The notes: a model not told the origin generated them from the sequence alone. A DNA stretch of 64,000 nt from Annona cherimola (GCA_030490835.1 CM059977.1:11002765-11066764); one strand, 5' to 3'; shown: positions 1 to 17,600, counted from the stretch's first letter. A program made the numbers and translations.

Positions 1-658
<658 letters not shown>

Positions 659-733
659 GATACCCAATGAATATCTGTGGCATGAAATTGCTTTTAGGTG
701 GTGGTGGTGAGCAACGCAGGCAAGACTGCATGG

Positions 734-743
734 ATATATATAG
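734..743 (-). promoter_or_regulatory. TATA box of the left peroxidase gene
   Basis: An alternating TA stretch lies about 75 bp upstream of the start codon on the minus strand. This suits a TATA box with transcription starting near 700 and a leader of roughly 45 nt. It borders the long AG repeat at 749-865, which would lie directly upstream in the promoter. The assignment rests on position and composition only. Confidence 0.5.
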
Positions 744-747
744 AGAT

Positions 748-1484
<737 letters not shown>

Positions 1485-2067
1485 TACTACAAGAAAATTA
1501 AAATTTTGTGGCTATGTGCTAGAAAGTGATAAAATTTTTAGATAAAAACTTTTTTGCTTAAAATTTTTAAAATTAAGAGAAAATTATGTGATATAGTAGG
1601 AGGAATGCTTAAGAGTAAAGAAAATAAATTTAAAATAGATATCTTAGTTATATAGGTAATTGCGTAGAAATGACAAAAATGTAGGGTAATTATATAAGAA
1701 GATATAAAAATAATTAAAAAAGAGATAATTATAAAAAGTGAAAAGCATTATATTAAAAAAATTTAGTTTGAAATTTTTTTTTTTGAAAAATTGAAAATTT
1801 TTGGTGTTTCCCTTTATCACAAAAAATTCTATTTAGCTGTAGAATTTTTTTTTTATATAACATTTAGCTGTAGAATTAGTTGTTATAACTAAAAACTAGC
1901 TTTTAATGACAATAACATAAAAAATAACCTTTCAGTGATAAAATTATCATTAAAATTATGATTTTCAATGATAAATTGAAAAATTCACAAAAATCTTTTG
2001 TGACATTCATATAGTGATGTGATTATAGTAACATTACACTTAACACATAATTTATTTTCTTGTAGTG
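1485..2067. mobile_element. Short CACTA-like non-autonomous element
   Basis: The left end reads TACTACAAGAAAAT and the right end is the inverted complement of CACTACAAGAAAAT, the typical end of plant CACTA (En/Spm, CMC) transposons. The left end has T in place of the first C. Flanking triplets AAA (1482-1484 and 2068-2070) fit the 3-bp target-site duplication of this superfamily. The 583-bp interior is AT-rich and codes for nothing. Its middle, about 1540-1800, resembles the AT-rich Tourist-like sequence also seen at 25434-25712, so it may be a nested insertion. Confidence 0.65.
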
Positions 2068-4188
2068 AAAATTTACTCTCATTGAACATTTATATTTTGA
2101 AAAAATTAGCATCTTTCGAGAATAAAGATATAACGAAAAGTAATTGTGCATTGAAGCTCTAGTATACTTCGTTAAATCACTTCTCAGTATTTTTTTTTTC
2201 AAAAAAGTATAGTATCTAAAGAATCTCAATAATTGTTATAAAAAATCTCAATAATGTAATTTTCAACTAACATATAAGTGCATATGTATAAATATGATAA
2301 GTGCTTTTAAATTTGAGAAAAGAAATCTTAAAAAAATAGAGAGTTGCATACACTACATATCACCATTGCATGGGACCAAAATTCTTTTGTCGCATGCTCA
2401 ATATAAAATATATCTATCACGCATGAGAGTGATTTTAACGGATTTATATTCACTCTAAACCAAAGATTAATTATTTTGTGGCATGTAATTAATGTTTTTT
2501 TTCCTGTAGTCGCTTGAATACTTTTAAATCAAATTCTTATATTCTTAACTAAATAAAATAATGTATTTGAGATAGACTTCATTAAAATGGTGCAAATGGG
2601 CACATTGGAAGCGGTTAACTGGTTATAAGTGAACAAGACTCGAAAGTAGCCCGCTTTAAATTTTCAAACCACAAGTTTCATGCCAACCATATACAGTTGT
2701 CCATGGACCCATTCATTGCACGATTTAAAGAATATTTTGCCTTCTCTTTCATGTCAAGCACGTCAAACAATTCCACTTAATTAACATCTACTTGTAACTA
2801 CCATGTGTATAAGCACAAGGCCATTTGCAACAATCGACAGGAAGCTTGGACTTTCATGACAACGATTTGAGCGAATAAAACTTTTTAAAGTCCAGCAAGC
2901 CTTTGTGTCGATTTCATGTTGAAAAAATAAAGATTGGTTTGATGTCTATCCATAAGGATCAAAACGAGACTAATTAAGAAGAAAAGAAGATAATAAATTA
3001 AAATTTTAATTAGTAAATATAGTTGCATGATAATATTATCATCACGACAAGAAAATTTATCTTAGCAACCTTTATTAACAACAAAAAAGTCTTTATTAAC
3101 ATGAAAAATGAAAAAAAAAATTGCTTGTTTATAATGATTCTTTTATATGTAAGGACAAATTCCTTGATTTACTATAATGGTTTTACAACCAAATCTAATA
3201 TGAATTATTAGCAACTAGATTTACATCTAATGTGTGGTACAGTACACATGCCACTAATTATTTGCAGGAAATTCTTTAACAAACTAAAATTATCCTTTGC
3301 AATGAAAATTTTGGTTGCCAAAAATCTAATTTTTTTGTAATCCATGCAAGAAAATCTGTATGCAAAAATAATTCTTAAATTTAGTGCTATGGCAACAGAT
3401 AAATTTTATACTATAGGATTAATTATGGTGAAGAGTTTTTAGGAGGGAAATGTATTGCATACAAGGGTGGAATGTTGGTTAAGTTGGTTATTTACTTTTA
3501 TATGCAGTACAACATGATAAACTTTGTAAAAGTTACATTTTTTAGCACCATATGTGATGCATTCATACCAACCTTCTATAGTCCAACCCCTACAATTCCT
3601 TGTGGTGAAAGTACAAGCTCCGACTCTCAAGTAAAACTTTAGGTTAACTACATTTGATACCTATCGGGGTTTTTTGGGGAGGGGGGGGGGGGACGGACTC
3701 GACAATATTAGGCTACATTCTAAGTAAAAAAGTTGTGTATAACATCATTCCTTCCCTTAAGATAACCATGCAAAACTATCATTTTATTATGCCAACACCG
3801 CTGCACTATCTAATGAATGTGTTAGCTCGTTTCCTTATTGGTCCAACACCATTATACTTGATGGCTGACTTATCAGATAAGATTACTTACAATAAGCTCT
3901 AACAAGTTGATGCACCTTCAAAATCAGCCATCATCATTTCCATTGGAATTTTAGTCATCTAGAAATTCATAATATGAGTACTCATCCACTTCCAAGATAG
4001 GCAGCATGAGAAAACACAAGAAAACTAAATAAGAATAAAAGAAGAGCTATTATCACTTTCTTTCTCATCTCATCCCATTTCTCTTCCTTCTCTTCTCATC
4101 TTATATAAAGGCTTAAGCTTTTTTTCCTATTATAATAATGAATAGCTTTCATTTCAATCGTTCTTTAGATAATAAAACTTTCTCCATA
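2068..4188. other. AT-rich intergenic DNA
   Basis: No supported gene is seen. Open frames here are short, low-complexity and without family motifs. A G-run of about 12 lies near 3680. Short CACTA-end-like words occur near 2351 but could not be paired into an element. Confidence 0.5.
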
Positions 4189-5583
4189 ACTTTTTTTTTT
4201 ATGAAAGGTATGGTATATATTATATTAAGCACTAGCAGAAGCCAGGTCTTAGTACAAAATATTAACAAGAAAACGGGGTGAGTTCCCCACTAGGTCACAT
4301 ACATATTTACGTTTGTTGTTGTAAATTTTGTCAAATAGTGAGCTGCTGCAATACCATTTCTCAGTATGTGCTGGAAAGATGTTGATTAGAACTTGGATAT
4401 TTGAGACTTTATCTCCTTGATTATGCATCCCACAAATGAGAGGATGACGTAGTCCTCTTTTAAGTACTTACTTTGAACCAGGGAATCCGTCTCAAACTCA
4501 ATATTTTGGATTTGTAATTCCACATCCCAGCAAACGCCGTTTCGCATGGTCATTGCCTCCATAGTCAAGGTATCAGTAACCCCATCACACCTTCAAATTC
4601 AAGCAAGCAAAAAATGTCCATCGGAGTTCCTCAGGATTGCGCCCATCCATGTACACGGTCCTGTCATATTTCTTCTACTATCTATGTTCACTCTGAAGAC
4701 CCCTGTCCTTGGCTTCCTCCAACGTGGGTTTAGTTCCTCCTCCATCAAGTCCGATTTCCTCAGCTGATGCATTTCTTCATAGTTCTCTTTGTATGATTTG
4801 CACCAATCCACAACATCCTTAAGATTTGGCCAACTACCTTTCTCCCTCAGATGGTTTCTCAAAAACCATATCCTCCAGCAGAAAACCATAAATAAAGCCA
4901 ACCCCTTAGCGTCTCCTACTGAAGACGGGCACCTAAAAATACAAATAATGACCCAACGAGAAACCCATATCTTCCTGTGATTGATTAGAAGTTCACGTTC
5001 TGTGCTGATCATTCTGTGGAACACAAACAAATGATTTGCACCCTCTTGTGGTTGTTGCAGAAGTTGCACTTAACATCCACACACACTCCTTTGCATAGGA
5101 GGTTACATTTTGTTGGAAGAGAATTTTTGAAGAGTTTCCATTTGAAAACTTTCACCTTTATTGGGATGTTTGCTTTCTAGATGCACTTGAAGACCTTTCC
5201 TTCTGCCTCCAATTGTATCTCACCCTTGTGGCCTGGAGTTCCTGCAAAAAGATCAAAGTTAGCTTTTACAAACCTATATGCCGACTTCGCACTAAAAAGT
5301 CCATTCGTTTATGCTCTCAGAACCAGGAATTGTCAGCTTGCAGCGAGGGGCACTGGAGAATGATGATCACTTTCCATCCTTCTTCACCCACAACTGTCAA
5401 AATCCTTTCCTTATTCCAAAAACCATCCTCCACATTAATGAAACTTCTGACATCGTCTTCCTTAATAATGTTCATTGGTAGAGGACCAGCCCTTTGGATC
5501 ATCGTCTCTGCCCATTTATCATGGCAAAACCTCACCATTCTTCCGTCTCTAATTTTCCATCGGCTCCCCCTGCTAATGACCTC
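4189..5583 (-). mobile_element. 5'-truncated LINE (non-LTR retrotransposon) remnant
   Basis: Read on the minus strand, the fragment begins with a motif typical of the part of plant LINE ORF2 downstream of the reverse transcriptase core (RWKIRDGRMVRFCHDKW, then an Asn/Trp-rich segment near 5440-5390). Next comes a zf-RVT-like region around 5250-5050 (KSAYRF, VKVFKWKLF, LPTKCNLLCKGV, a CxxC pair). It ends with an RNase H-like RVT_3 domain at about 4700-4600 (VFRVNIDSR, WMGAILRNSDGHFLLA). Frames are broken by stops and shifts. The 3' end is marked by an A-tail (T-run at 4191-4200 on the plus strand). The octamer TCTCCATA at 4181-4188 and again at 5584-5591 is a good target-site duplication. The endonuclease and RT core are missing, so it is a dead 5'-truncated copy. 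Confidence 0.85.
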
Positions 5584-5591
5584 TCTCCATA

Positions 5592-7469
5592 GCTTTTTCG
5601 ATTGACTTTGAAATTACGAAAACCTTCTTTTTCATATGTAAGATAGTGAATCTCACAGAGGGTCTATCATGGTTGAGACAGGCTCAAAAGATATTGATGG
5701 AGTTTGGGAAGGTTTCTAGTGAGTCAAGACAAGTTTTAGAGGGTCCAAGACAAACTCTAGAGAAGTGAAACAAATCAAAGGGAGAAGTTAGATGAACCTT
5801 TATGGATTTTGTTAGAGGGGGTTGGAATATTATACAAGATGGCTGAGAAATGTAGAATGAGTAGGAGTTTAGTCCAAATGGAGTCTTCTTTTTGGGAACC
5901 TTTCTAAACCCTCTGTTAATACCCTTTAAGCCTATCTTAACCTTTTGACTAACCCTATGTGAAATTTAACATTTTATACATTGTAAAAGTTGTATTTTTT
6001 TCAAAATTGCTTGGCAAATATCTGTTTTTTTACACAAATTACATTAGTACCTATGATTTGAAATTTATTGCAAATACACTTGCAAATTTTTAGAATATAT
6101 ATGGGAAGTATAAACCTCTTAGATTTTCAAAATGAAGATGTTTTTTGATAAATCCAACCATCTGTTGTTTTTATTAATGTGAAATTAGTTAATATACCAA
6201 AAATAACTTTGATTGCTACCTTGGCGAGCCATAATTAATTTTAAAATAATTTATATTTATTAAGGTCTAAGGCATCCAATCAAGGTTCTTTTTAGTAAAT
6301 TAACTAAATTTATATTAATAAACATAACAAGTGGTGGATTTATCAAACAACATTTATATTTTAAAAACCAAGAGACTAATGCTTATTATAGAAATAATAA
6401 CAAATATTTTAAAAATTCACCGACATAGACATAGATTGAATACAATTTATGAAAAGAAAATGACAGGCACGAGCACAAATTCCGGCTTGGGGACGCGTAC
6501 TGCGTACCTGAGGCCACTCCGTGTCGTTAATGTGAAATCATAGGAAAGACGAAGTCTTTCAGTTGTCACACCAATTATAAGCGGTTAACTAGAGAGGATT
6601 TAGTTAATAAAGACCGTGCGCCCGAAGTTACATCATTTAGGTAACGTTGACCATCTAATGATGGATCTTAACTGTCCATCAAGTCAACAAACATTAATGT
6701 AATAATGTCCAAGGCTGCCCATAATTACTTCTTCATCACAAAAAAAAGGGCTGCCCATAGATATTTGGATTTATTTTCCTAACAATCCCTTTCATTAATT
6801 CCGAGCCTTACGTATGTGCTGATGGTCGTCCAAGGTAAGTATTTTTTTACTAATCCATATTAATTTCCAGGGATCTTAACTAATAAAAGGATAGATGTCT
6901 TAAAAATGTCGATGTTCCAAAATATTTTGATTGGAAGCCTGGCTACTCACATTTCCTTACTGCTTCGTAATTAGGGTATTTTTCTGATATGTATACATAT
7001 TTTTTAAATTTACAAAAGCATCAATTTTGAGAAGTGAAATTAATGATTTAAATACCTCAAAACTGTCAACTTTTGAATTAAATAAAAAATATATACGTAA
7101 ATATCTAAAAATCGTAGAATTTTATATTATGCACTCAAGATCTTTAGACAGCATTTTTCATGAAAAATTAAAAATTTTAAAACATATAAATTAACCCAGG
7201 CTACAAGATCAGGCCCATATATTGCGTATTGGTCATCTACGCGGCGAAGATTTTTTATTTATTTATTTTTCGTAAATATGTGAATCTTATCCGGATCAAT
7301 TAACATACTGAATTTTGTTTTTTTATATTTTTATATATTTTTATTTTGAAAATAAAAATAGTATAGCTACCCATACTAAAATATAAAAATAGTTGTTTTG
7401 ATGAAAAATCGATTGGCAACCGACGGTACAAGAAAATGAAGTCAAATGATCTTTTCAGATCCAGCTATT
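5592..7469. other. Intergenic DNA without recognised genes
   Basis: AT-rich sequence. I find no coding region with family features and no clear element ends. A slightly GC-richer patch lies at 6460-6540 but has no recognisable content. Confidence 0.5.
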
Positions 7470-7760
7470 TCTAACCGGTCAAAAAACTTATGTTTTGTTT
7501 TTTTGAAATTTTTTATAAATATGTTAATCTACTTGTATTTAATCTATAAATCAAAATTTACCATTTTTGAATGTATGTATATATTTTTATTTTGGATTTT
7601 TAAAAATAGAAATATTTAAGTCATTCCAAAATAAATATGTATACATATCCAAATATGGTAAAACTTAGTTTATAGATTAAATACGACTAGGTTAACATGT
7701 TTACAAAAAAATTTTAAAAAATTTTAAAATAAACTTTTGGATCGATCTGAAATCACCGGA
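7470..7760. mobile_element. AT-rich foldback element (family A)
   Basis: Two arms read as inverted copies. The left arm has TTAATCTACTTGTATTTAAT near 7524. The right arm has its complement near 7680-7705, with matching T- and A-rich outer parts. The same core recurs at 11457, 17600, 21047, 23740, 39748, 45690 and 61886 (see findings). Exact ends and the target-site duplication were not resolved. Confidence 0.55.
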
Positions 7761-10700
7761 TTTCAATCCAGTCTAAAAGATTGGTGCTCTAAAATGAATA
7801 TCTAGTGGCATTGAAATTTGTCAATATATATCAATTGATAGTGCGATATTATTGTAACTAAATGCTTATAAGTCAATAAAACTTTAATTTTAATTTATTA
7901 TTATTATCACTAAAAATACAGTTTTTAATGATTAATTTTATCTCTAAAAGGTTACTTTACAACAATATTTTCTTGTTTTCTTTTTATAATTCAAACTCGA
8001 TTCACCCCATTTATCTTACAATTTTTACCTTTCATATTTTCTCCACTAATAACTACAAACAATATATACTAATGAAAGAGGAGACCACTGCTCCTCTAAT
8101 GAAAGACCTAATCACTTTACAATTTTCATCTTACATATTTTTACAACATTCATTATATTCTTATAAGTAAAAGCTAATTTTTTATAATAGAAATTATTTA
8201 ATTACTAAATAATGTCTTTTGCAAAATCTCTAAAAGTATGTTGCAAAATATTGATTTTTATGTAGTGAGAAAAAAATGTTAAAAGCCCTCTTATTAATTA
8301 TAAAAGGAAAGTAAAGGAAAAAAAGTGGTCTATCTATTGTATTTTTATTGAATTTTTATTTGAAATTGCTTACATATATACATATATTTCCCGTTTTATA
8401 TATGATCTTCCTTTCTTTAAATTAATTTAAAATTCTTCTCTTCTCTTACATATTTTACATAATTAAAGCAAACACGTGTTAGTGATCAACATTCACGCTT
8501 CCCATTAATTTCATACTTATAGCCCAGCTGTATATATCTCGATAGCGTCATGCCAACAAAAATTATTGAAAACGTCTTTTCGCCTTGTCTTGTCTCACAG
8601 AATATAACTAGTAGAAAACTTTGGTCAGCATATGAATTAATATGGGTTGGCATTTGGTACACGACTTGCCATGTGGAGGGTTTTGAAGGGATTAACGGGG
8701 CTTCATACTCATGATTAAGACCCAGAATATTATCTTAAACTAGTAGTTTTCAAAACGATTTTTGCACTTGTTAAAATTGATTAATTTGAAAACCATTTAA
8801 GATAAATTTGAGAGTTCATGTGGCGATATGCGTTTACGGAAGTTTTGCATATATATACCAACAGAATTTTACAAACGCAAAGACTAGATAATACATATAC
8901 TGGAGATTGAAGCGTGGACAATACAATCAAAATTAATTTGACTGAAGCGCGGTGGCAGCAGTCTCTCTTGTTTGGTGGGAATGTCCACTAGAGTGATAAC
9001 TTAGAAATATTATTAAAAGTGTAGTAGAATATAGTTAAGAATTTGTAAGAATGTCTCACAAAAATCCCAAATTAAGATAATTCTAAATGCCCATAAAAAA
9101 ATTAGATGATATAAATTAAGATTGGAGATCTGGTTGCTACAAGGTAACAGGAAATTTTCACTTCTTACTATATAACTTTTTATATAATTTGACAAGTGAA
9201 TATCATATAGAGCACAAGTTATATTCTACATGTGTTGCACTTTAAAAGGTATTATATGTAACTTATTTTTAATATCTAAACCACTAATCATATTCTATTT
9301 AAAATTTAACATTATAAAAATAAAATTTTGTTATTTATATGAGTTTTAATAATTAAATTTATTAAATATTTATATTTGAATTAATTTTAGCTCCATGAAT
9401 ATTATATTATCCTACTCTTTTTGTTATAAGTATATTTTATTGTATTGAATATAATGTATGTATTTGATTTTAAAATAAGTAATTACTGTCAAAAAATTAG
9501 TGTACATGCATTTAACAGTTTGGATTTCATTAATAATATTACTTTTAATGGATCATACACATATACAAAAAATTTTAAATTTCCTATAATGACTTTAGAA
9601 TAAAAATTATGGCTAGTAAACAGTTCGGATTTTTCATTAAAAACCATAATAAAACTAATTCTAAATGTTCTCTTTTCCTTGGAAAGAACACATTGCTCTT
9701 CGTAATTTGAGTTCTAATTAATTTGACATTTTTCCTATTTAATTACTCTATATTTATTATTATTATTATTATATTTACATTTTAGTCATTTCATATATTT
9801 TTCCTATTCTATCTATTTTTATAATAATTTATTCTTTCTACTCCTAATTATTATCCGTATAATATCACATTATTTTTTATTTTTAAATTTTTTCTACACT
9901 ATTTTTTTACCTCATACCAAACAGGTTATCAAATTAGTTGGAGATAATTAAAAATTAACGTTCAAAGAAGTTACATCATGTTTGTGTTCACGGCCAAAGG
10001 AAAAACTTCTGAATGTAAATTGTGTAAGGATATTTCCACACGACTAATGAATTACGGTGCACTTTTTTTTTTTGTTTTGACTTTTTCACCTTGCTATTAG
10101 AAAGTTGAGGAGTGGATTTTTCCGCGGCACCTTTTGCTATAAAAAAAAAATTGAAATTAGCAACAAATTTGTTCATTGCAAAAACCAAGCTTTAGCAGCC
10201 AAATCTTAGCTTAATTGTCAAAGGCGAGTAAATTAATAGCATGTTCAACTACTGTATGGTTATATATGAATTTCGCTAAGCAAAATTTGAATTTTCTCCA
10301 TTTCTCATACAAACATTCATTTATCATTACACGATAATCTCATTTTATGTTATTATTATTTATATTTCTCGTCTTCTAATACATGATTTGATATATGTTT
10401 AGGAGTGGATTCCTTCCAATATTCTTAAGAAATGATTTGTATAAATGGTTTCTTTTTATTTTGTGAAGTTTATTTTTACATTTAAATTAAATCAGATAAA
10501 ATATAAATTAATAAGTATATTTCATGATGTCAAAAATATCTTTTATTAGAGATTTTTATGTTATAAATGCTTAACATCATTTGAGAGTAAATATGAAACT
10601 GCTAAAACTTTAAAATAAATATAGAATACGTAAAGGGGCTCAAGATATTTGTTTTTAGCGTAGCCATGAAATATATTTGGATGAATATCATAAAAATTTA

Positions 10701-11456
10701 TATATTAAAAAGAAGTTTAAAAGAAGCAATCATTTAATTCAACTACCTTGCAAACCATTATAGGGAATCACTTTAGGTATATGTTTAGGCTAACAACTAC
10801 CTTTTATATTACACAATTAAGAGCCTGTGTGGTCAGTCGTTAGTAGTCACTTATTTATCTTGAAAAACAACCATAACTGTTTGACTTAAAACCTTTTACG
10901 GCAATAGCAGGCCGAACAGAGACTATAGAACTTACGATTAATGTTATCAGCCAATAATTTCGATGACTTGTTGAATTATTGCATCAGAAAGTCAGTGGAT
11001 CCATAAATGCCAACGGTAATGAAATTTGGGCACCAGAAATAATTTGCATTCGTAATAGCTGAAGGTATGACCAAGTAAATAGTCGACGAAGAATAAGACA
11101 ATATTTATCATATACGATGGAAACCTTGAGCTATTACTTCGGCAAGCTTGCGTCGTCAGTGGCTAAAATGGCGAACGCCGCGAACCCTCAGAATATTCTA
11201 GTCATCGAAAATTGGAGTGAATTAGCAAATGCCCACAATGCAAATCGTCCCCACGGTCAGCAGAGTTTTTAAAAAATTAAATACAACAGTGCATGCACCA
11301 TCCATGATGGCGCAAGATTAGTTCTGACCATTTAGTTTTGGTTGCTATATATGCATGCCCATTTGAATTTCTGATTACCTTCACTTCACGTTTATAATTA
11401 AATATGAGTCCTGTTTGAATGCAATCTGGACATATTGAAATTTCGATGCAGGAGGG
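7761..11456. other. AT-rich intergenic DNA
   Basis: No supported gene. Between 7908 (CACTAAAAAT) and 8267 (ending GTAGTG) there is a possible 360-bp CACTA-like element, but its flanks give no target-site duplication. The stretch at 9650-9930 resembles the AT-rich Tourist-like family seen at 25434-25712. The rest shows nothing recognisable. Confidence 0.4.
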
Positions 11457-11625
11457 TGCAAGACTTATTTTTTATTTTTTGAATTTTTATAAAATTATTA
11501 GTCTAAGTATATTTAACTTATGTTTCAAGTTTTACCATTTTTGTGGAGGTTTTACTATTTTTGAAGATATGTATATATTTTCTATTTTAAAAAGAGATAT
11601 TTTAGTCAAATATCTTTGTTTTTAA

Positions 11626-11656
<31 letters not shown>

Positions 11657-11750
11657 TCACTAGAAAATTGTAAAATTTAGTTTATAAATTAAATATACCT
11701 AGATTAATAATTTTATAAAAAAAATTTTAAAATGAGTTTTGCACTGAGAT
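11457..11750. mobile_element. AT-rich foldback element (family A)
   Basis: The arms are inverted copies around a TA/CA-rich centre at about 11628-11656. The family core (TTAGTCTAAGTATATTTAAC) starts near 11500 and its complement lies near 11680-11705. It is non-coding. The element ends are approximate. Confidence 0.5.
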
Positions 11751-12339
11751 GCATTAAATTGAGTTTGGATTTTGTACATCCGAGTGCACTAAACTTTAGC
11801 GCACTTGAGTGGACAACTCATTTTTTTATTAATTTGAAATGGCTTTTTTTATTTTGAAAATTTGAAATAAAATATGTTAAAATATTAAAAATATATAAAA
11901 ATTATATGTACTAGATATTTGTGCTTGGACCCTCATGCGAACATTAAAAAATTATTCACCAAAATGTACTAAAGCTAAGTGCACCTAGGTACATTGGATT
12001 TGAACTCATTAAAATATATTAGAATTGAATAAAAACGTATCAAAATTAAGTAAAAATATATTAAAAAATAAGAAATTCCATTCTAAGATTGTCCCTTCAT
12101 ATCCCATCCTCATCCCTTGAACGGGATGCAACAAAACCAACTTCCGACTAGTTTCGCAGGCTGTGGCAGAGAAATATTGGGTTGGGCTTTCACGAACATA
12201 TGATCTGTACCCATTTACCTCGGGTACTGATCACGTGGCCCAAAAAATATTTTGTTATTTTTATTTTTTTTAAATACGTGGCCCCGCTAGGCAGCAGTGG
12301 CTAGCCACATTTTTCACTTATATATATATATAGGGATTT

Positions 12340-12640
12340 ATTCCGGTGCATGCGATTGCACCGTGCAGTCCATGCACTGTGGGCCCCACCTGATCATAAA
12401 TGGAAAATCCACCCCACCCATTGTATTTATAATTGTTCACTTTAATAGCATACCAATTTTCATCCAAATCCAACATGTATATAGTCCCCATCTTAAAATG
12501 GTACAAAATCAACGTAATAAAATAGTTTAATGTAAATATCAAGTTTAAAGTGATTTTTTCAACATCTAAACCGTCTAAAGTATGATTTATATATGGATAA
12601 ATGAGTGTATAAAGTTTTATTACAATCTATATATATATAA
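12340..12640 (+). mobile_element. MITE of the CCGGTGCA family (family B)
   Basis: It begins with a GC-rich dyad-rich head (CCGGTGCATGCGATTGCACC, then a GTGGGCCCCACCTGATCAT stretch). An AT-rich body follows that recurs almost word for word at 30160-30510, and in reverse at 14218, 14655 and 29790. It has no coding capacity. The ends are approximate because the outermost bases vary between copies. Confidence 0.65.
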
Positions 12641-13453
12641 ATTTGCCCCACCACGCAGCGTCGTGCAGTTGACTAACATGATTAGTATCTTATAGATTTT
12701 TACCATTGAAATCAAGGATGATATTTCGATTAGATTAAAGATAAATATATCATAGATTTAATTTCATATCCCAACTACGGTCCTTAGAAGATATCTCAAT
12801 TGCATGCATGCTATTAGATGGATGTACCTGAATTTTACCTAGAAAAGTAAAAGCTTTGATTATTTTATATTTTATATACATTTTATATTTTCATTTTTTG
12901 AATCCATTTACATTTAATTTAATTTTTAAATTTAATTTTTGGATTGTTATATATTTTAAGAAATTTTAAAATTCATCTCATGTACGTGCATTTAGTTCGT
13001 ATTCCAGAATTTGCTGTTTTTTCTTGCATATATTTTTACAAAATTTCAAAAATACATTTCGCACTACTCCGTACAAGAAAACAATATTTTTTTTATATTT
13101 TTTTTAACTTTTATAAAAATATATACAAGAATATAACAATAGTAAAGAAAAAATTTAAAAATATTGTTAATATACGCACTTGGTCCCTTAATTCGGTTCT
13201 TTAAAGCGTCCCAATTTAACTAATGTGACTGTGGCTGGCTACGAGCTGGCCCAAATTAAAACTATTACTGCAATTTTTTTTTTGTTTTTTGGGAGGAATA
13301 CTGTTACTACATTGTCAGCTTATTAACATGTTAAATAGACGGAAAAAGTAACTGCGTGAAAGTAAGACGAAAAAGATACCCATACACGTGAATATATAGA
13401 AAGACATCCGGTGCATACATACTTATGAGTGCCCAAAAGGGCTTAAAGATAGA
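12641..13453. other. Region downstream of the complete peroxidase gene
   Basis: AT-rich DNA on the 3' side of the peroxidase gene. No gene is recognised. It should contain the 3' UTR and poly(A) site, but no single signal stands out. Confidence 0.4.
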
Positions 13454-16003
<2,550 letters not shown>

Positions 16004-16091
16004 GGATATATGAGATTGAGTAAGAAAAATGTAAGAAGAGAGGAGCTCGAGCTTGGTTGGTGTTGTCGGGTGGTAAGTTCCGAAGATCTCG

Positions 16092-16099
16092 TATTTATA
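16092..16099 (-). promoter_or_regulatory. TATA box of the complete peroxidase gene
   Basis: TATAAATA on the minus strand, 89 bp upstream of the start codon. It predicts transcription starting near 16065 and a leader of about 60 nt. The sequence matches the plant TATA consensus well. Confidence 0.75.
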
Positions 16100-16199
16100 G
16101 TGCTCTGTGATCGTTGTTCAAGGCGTAGAATGACTGAACACGTCAGGCCTGCGGTTTTTGAATTCACGCTGTGCAACTCAAGGATCGAGCTATCAACTT

Positions 16200-16440
16200 T
16201 TAGGACAAAATCTTATTAATTTAAAACTTTTAAATTTAAAACTTTTACTCTCCATAATTATTATTTTTTTTATTTTTATTCAATTTTCATACTTTTTAAC
16301 TATTTTTACACAACTACATTGTATATCTAATCTATATATTTTAACTTTATTTTTTTTTTTCATCATTATTATTTCTATCATATCTCATAATTTTCTTTTA
16401 TTTCCAAAGCTAAATTATATCACTTCCCAATGCACCCATA
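16200..16440. mobile_element. AT-rich remnant related to the Tourist-like family
   Basis: T-rich sequence with words shared with 23340-23640 and, inverted, 25434-25712 (for example TTTTAACTTTATTTT and CATCATTATT). No clear ends or target-site duplication. It lies just upstream of the complete peroxidase promoter. Confidence 0.4.
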
Positions 16441-17329
16441 ATTATCTTATAGAACTTTCTCTTTGGATCAATGAATGGTAGTTGGGATGTGCAAGGACGC
16501 TTGGAAATTTCCCTGAGCAGATGGACGGTGTAGATCTCAAAGATCTCGAAGACGGAGACAGGCGTTTAATTCCGTGTTGCACATGTATACATCTGGACTC
16601 TGGATTTTTCATGCGCGTTTTTGGCTTTGTTTAATCCCGAAGGCCGCGTCATCGGAGAAATCGTGGAGGCCAGGCGTCAAAAAGATGGCTGACCATTGCA
16701 ACAGTGCCACACGTGGGACCCACAAGCCAAGGAAAGTGCTGTATGGCCCACTTGATTTTTTTGGGCATGGAGTGCCGCTCCAAGTTGGACGGCCCCAAAT
16801 TGTTGATTGTCAACTCGAAGACTTTCTTTAGATTTTATTATTTTTTTTAATTTTTTTTTTTTCATGTTTGGTATGACATAAACTCTGACAATTAAGGGCA
16901 TATTAGGAAGCATTCCATCGGAGGAAATCTGACGGTGATTGGATCTTTTATGTCTAATATTATTTTTTATTAGCTATATAATTTTTAATTTTCCAATATA
17001 TAATAGTCTCATTTCTCTTACTACTTATTTTCGTGATAACTGATGAACTATTTAAAACAGTCATTGTAATAACTGATGAACCGTTTAAAACATGTTCTGA
17101 TACACACACACACGAATATTATCCCATCCAAAAGGAGATATGGCAGTGTACCATGTTATAGCCTAGTTAGAGTGAACTATGAATGAAATAGGGCTCATAT
17201 TGATAATAAAATTATAATCCAACCGGTCACATGGTATAATGTCATTTGCGTTAGAATGAAAATCAGCTCCATTAGAATTTTGAATGGGTTACATTTTCTT
17301 AAAAATAGATATTACGTCTAGATTATGAA
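16441..17329. other. Intergenic DNA upstream of the complete peroxidase
   Basis: Mixed composition, with a GC-richer patch at 16480-16820. No gene is recognised. The short open frames here lack family motifs. Confidence 0.4.
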
Positions 17330-17600
17330 AATTCGTATATCTATCAGCATTATAATGTTATAATACATTAAACAATCATTTATTCACACAAGATTGATAT
17401 TTAAATTGTTAAAATATTATATTAACAACTGTAAAGTTAATACATACATCAAACAATTATATCCATCGATTTTACGCCTTTTTAGATTGGCTTGTGCACA
17501 TGTTTGATTTTAATAAAACTTGTTATATGATTGAATAAATATACGAAATACAATACATAAAGTAAGATTTCGATTTGTCTAATAAAATGGCCATTTAACC
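17330..17600 (-). mobile_element. Degraded family B MITE
   Basis: Weak but ordered similarity to the reverse-oriented copies at 14218 and 14655 (TTATAATACATTAAACAATCATTTAT, in shorter matching blocks; GCACATGTTTGATTTTAATA). No head is preserved. Confidence 0.4.

Noticed and set aside
11168..11272. 34-codon frame starting MANAANPQNILVIENWSE
   Set aside because: Composition is protein-like, but it is too short, isolated and without any supporting signal.
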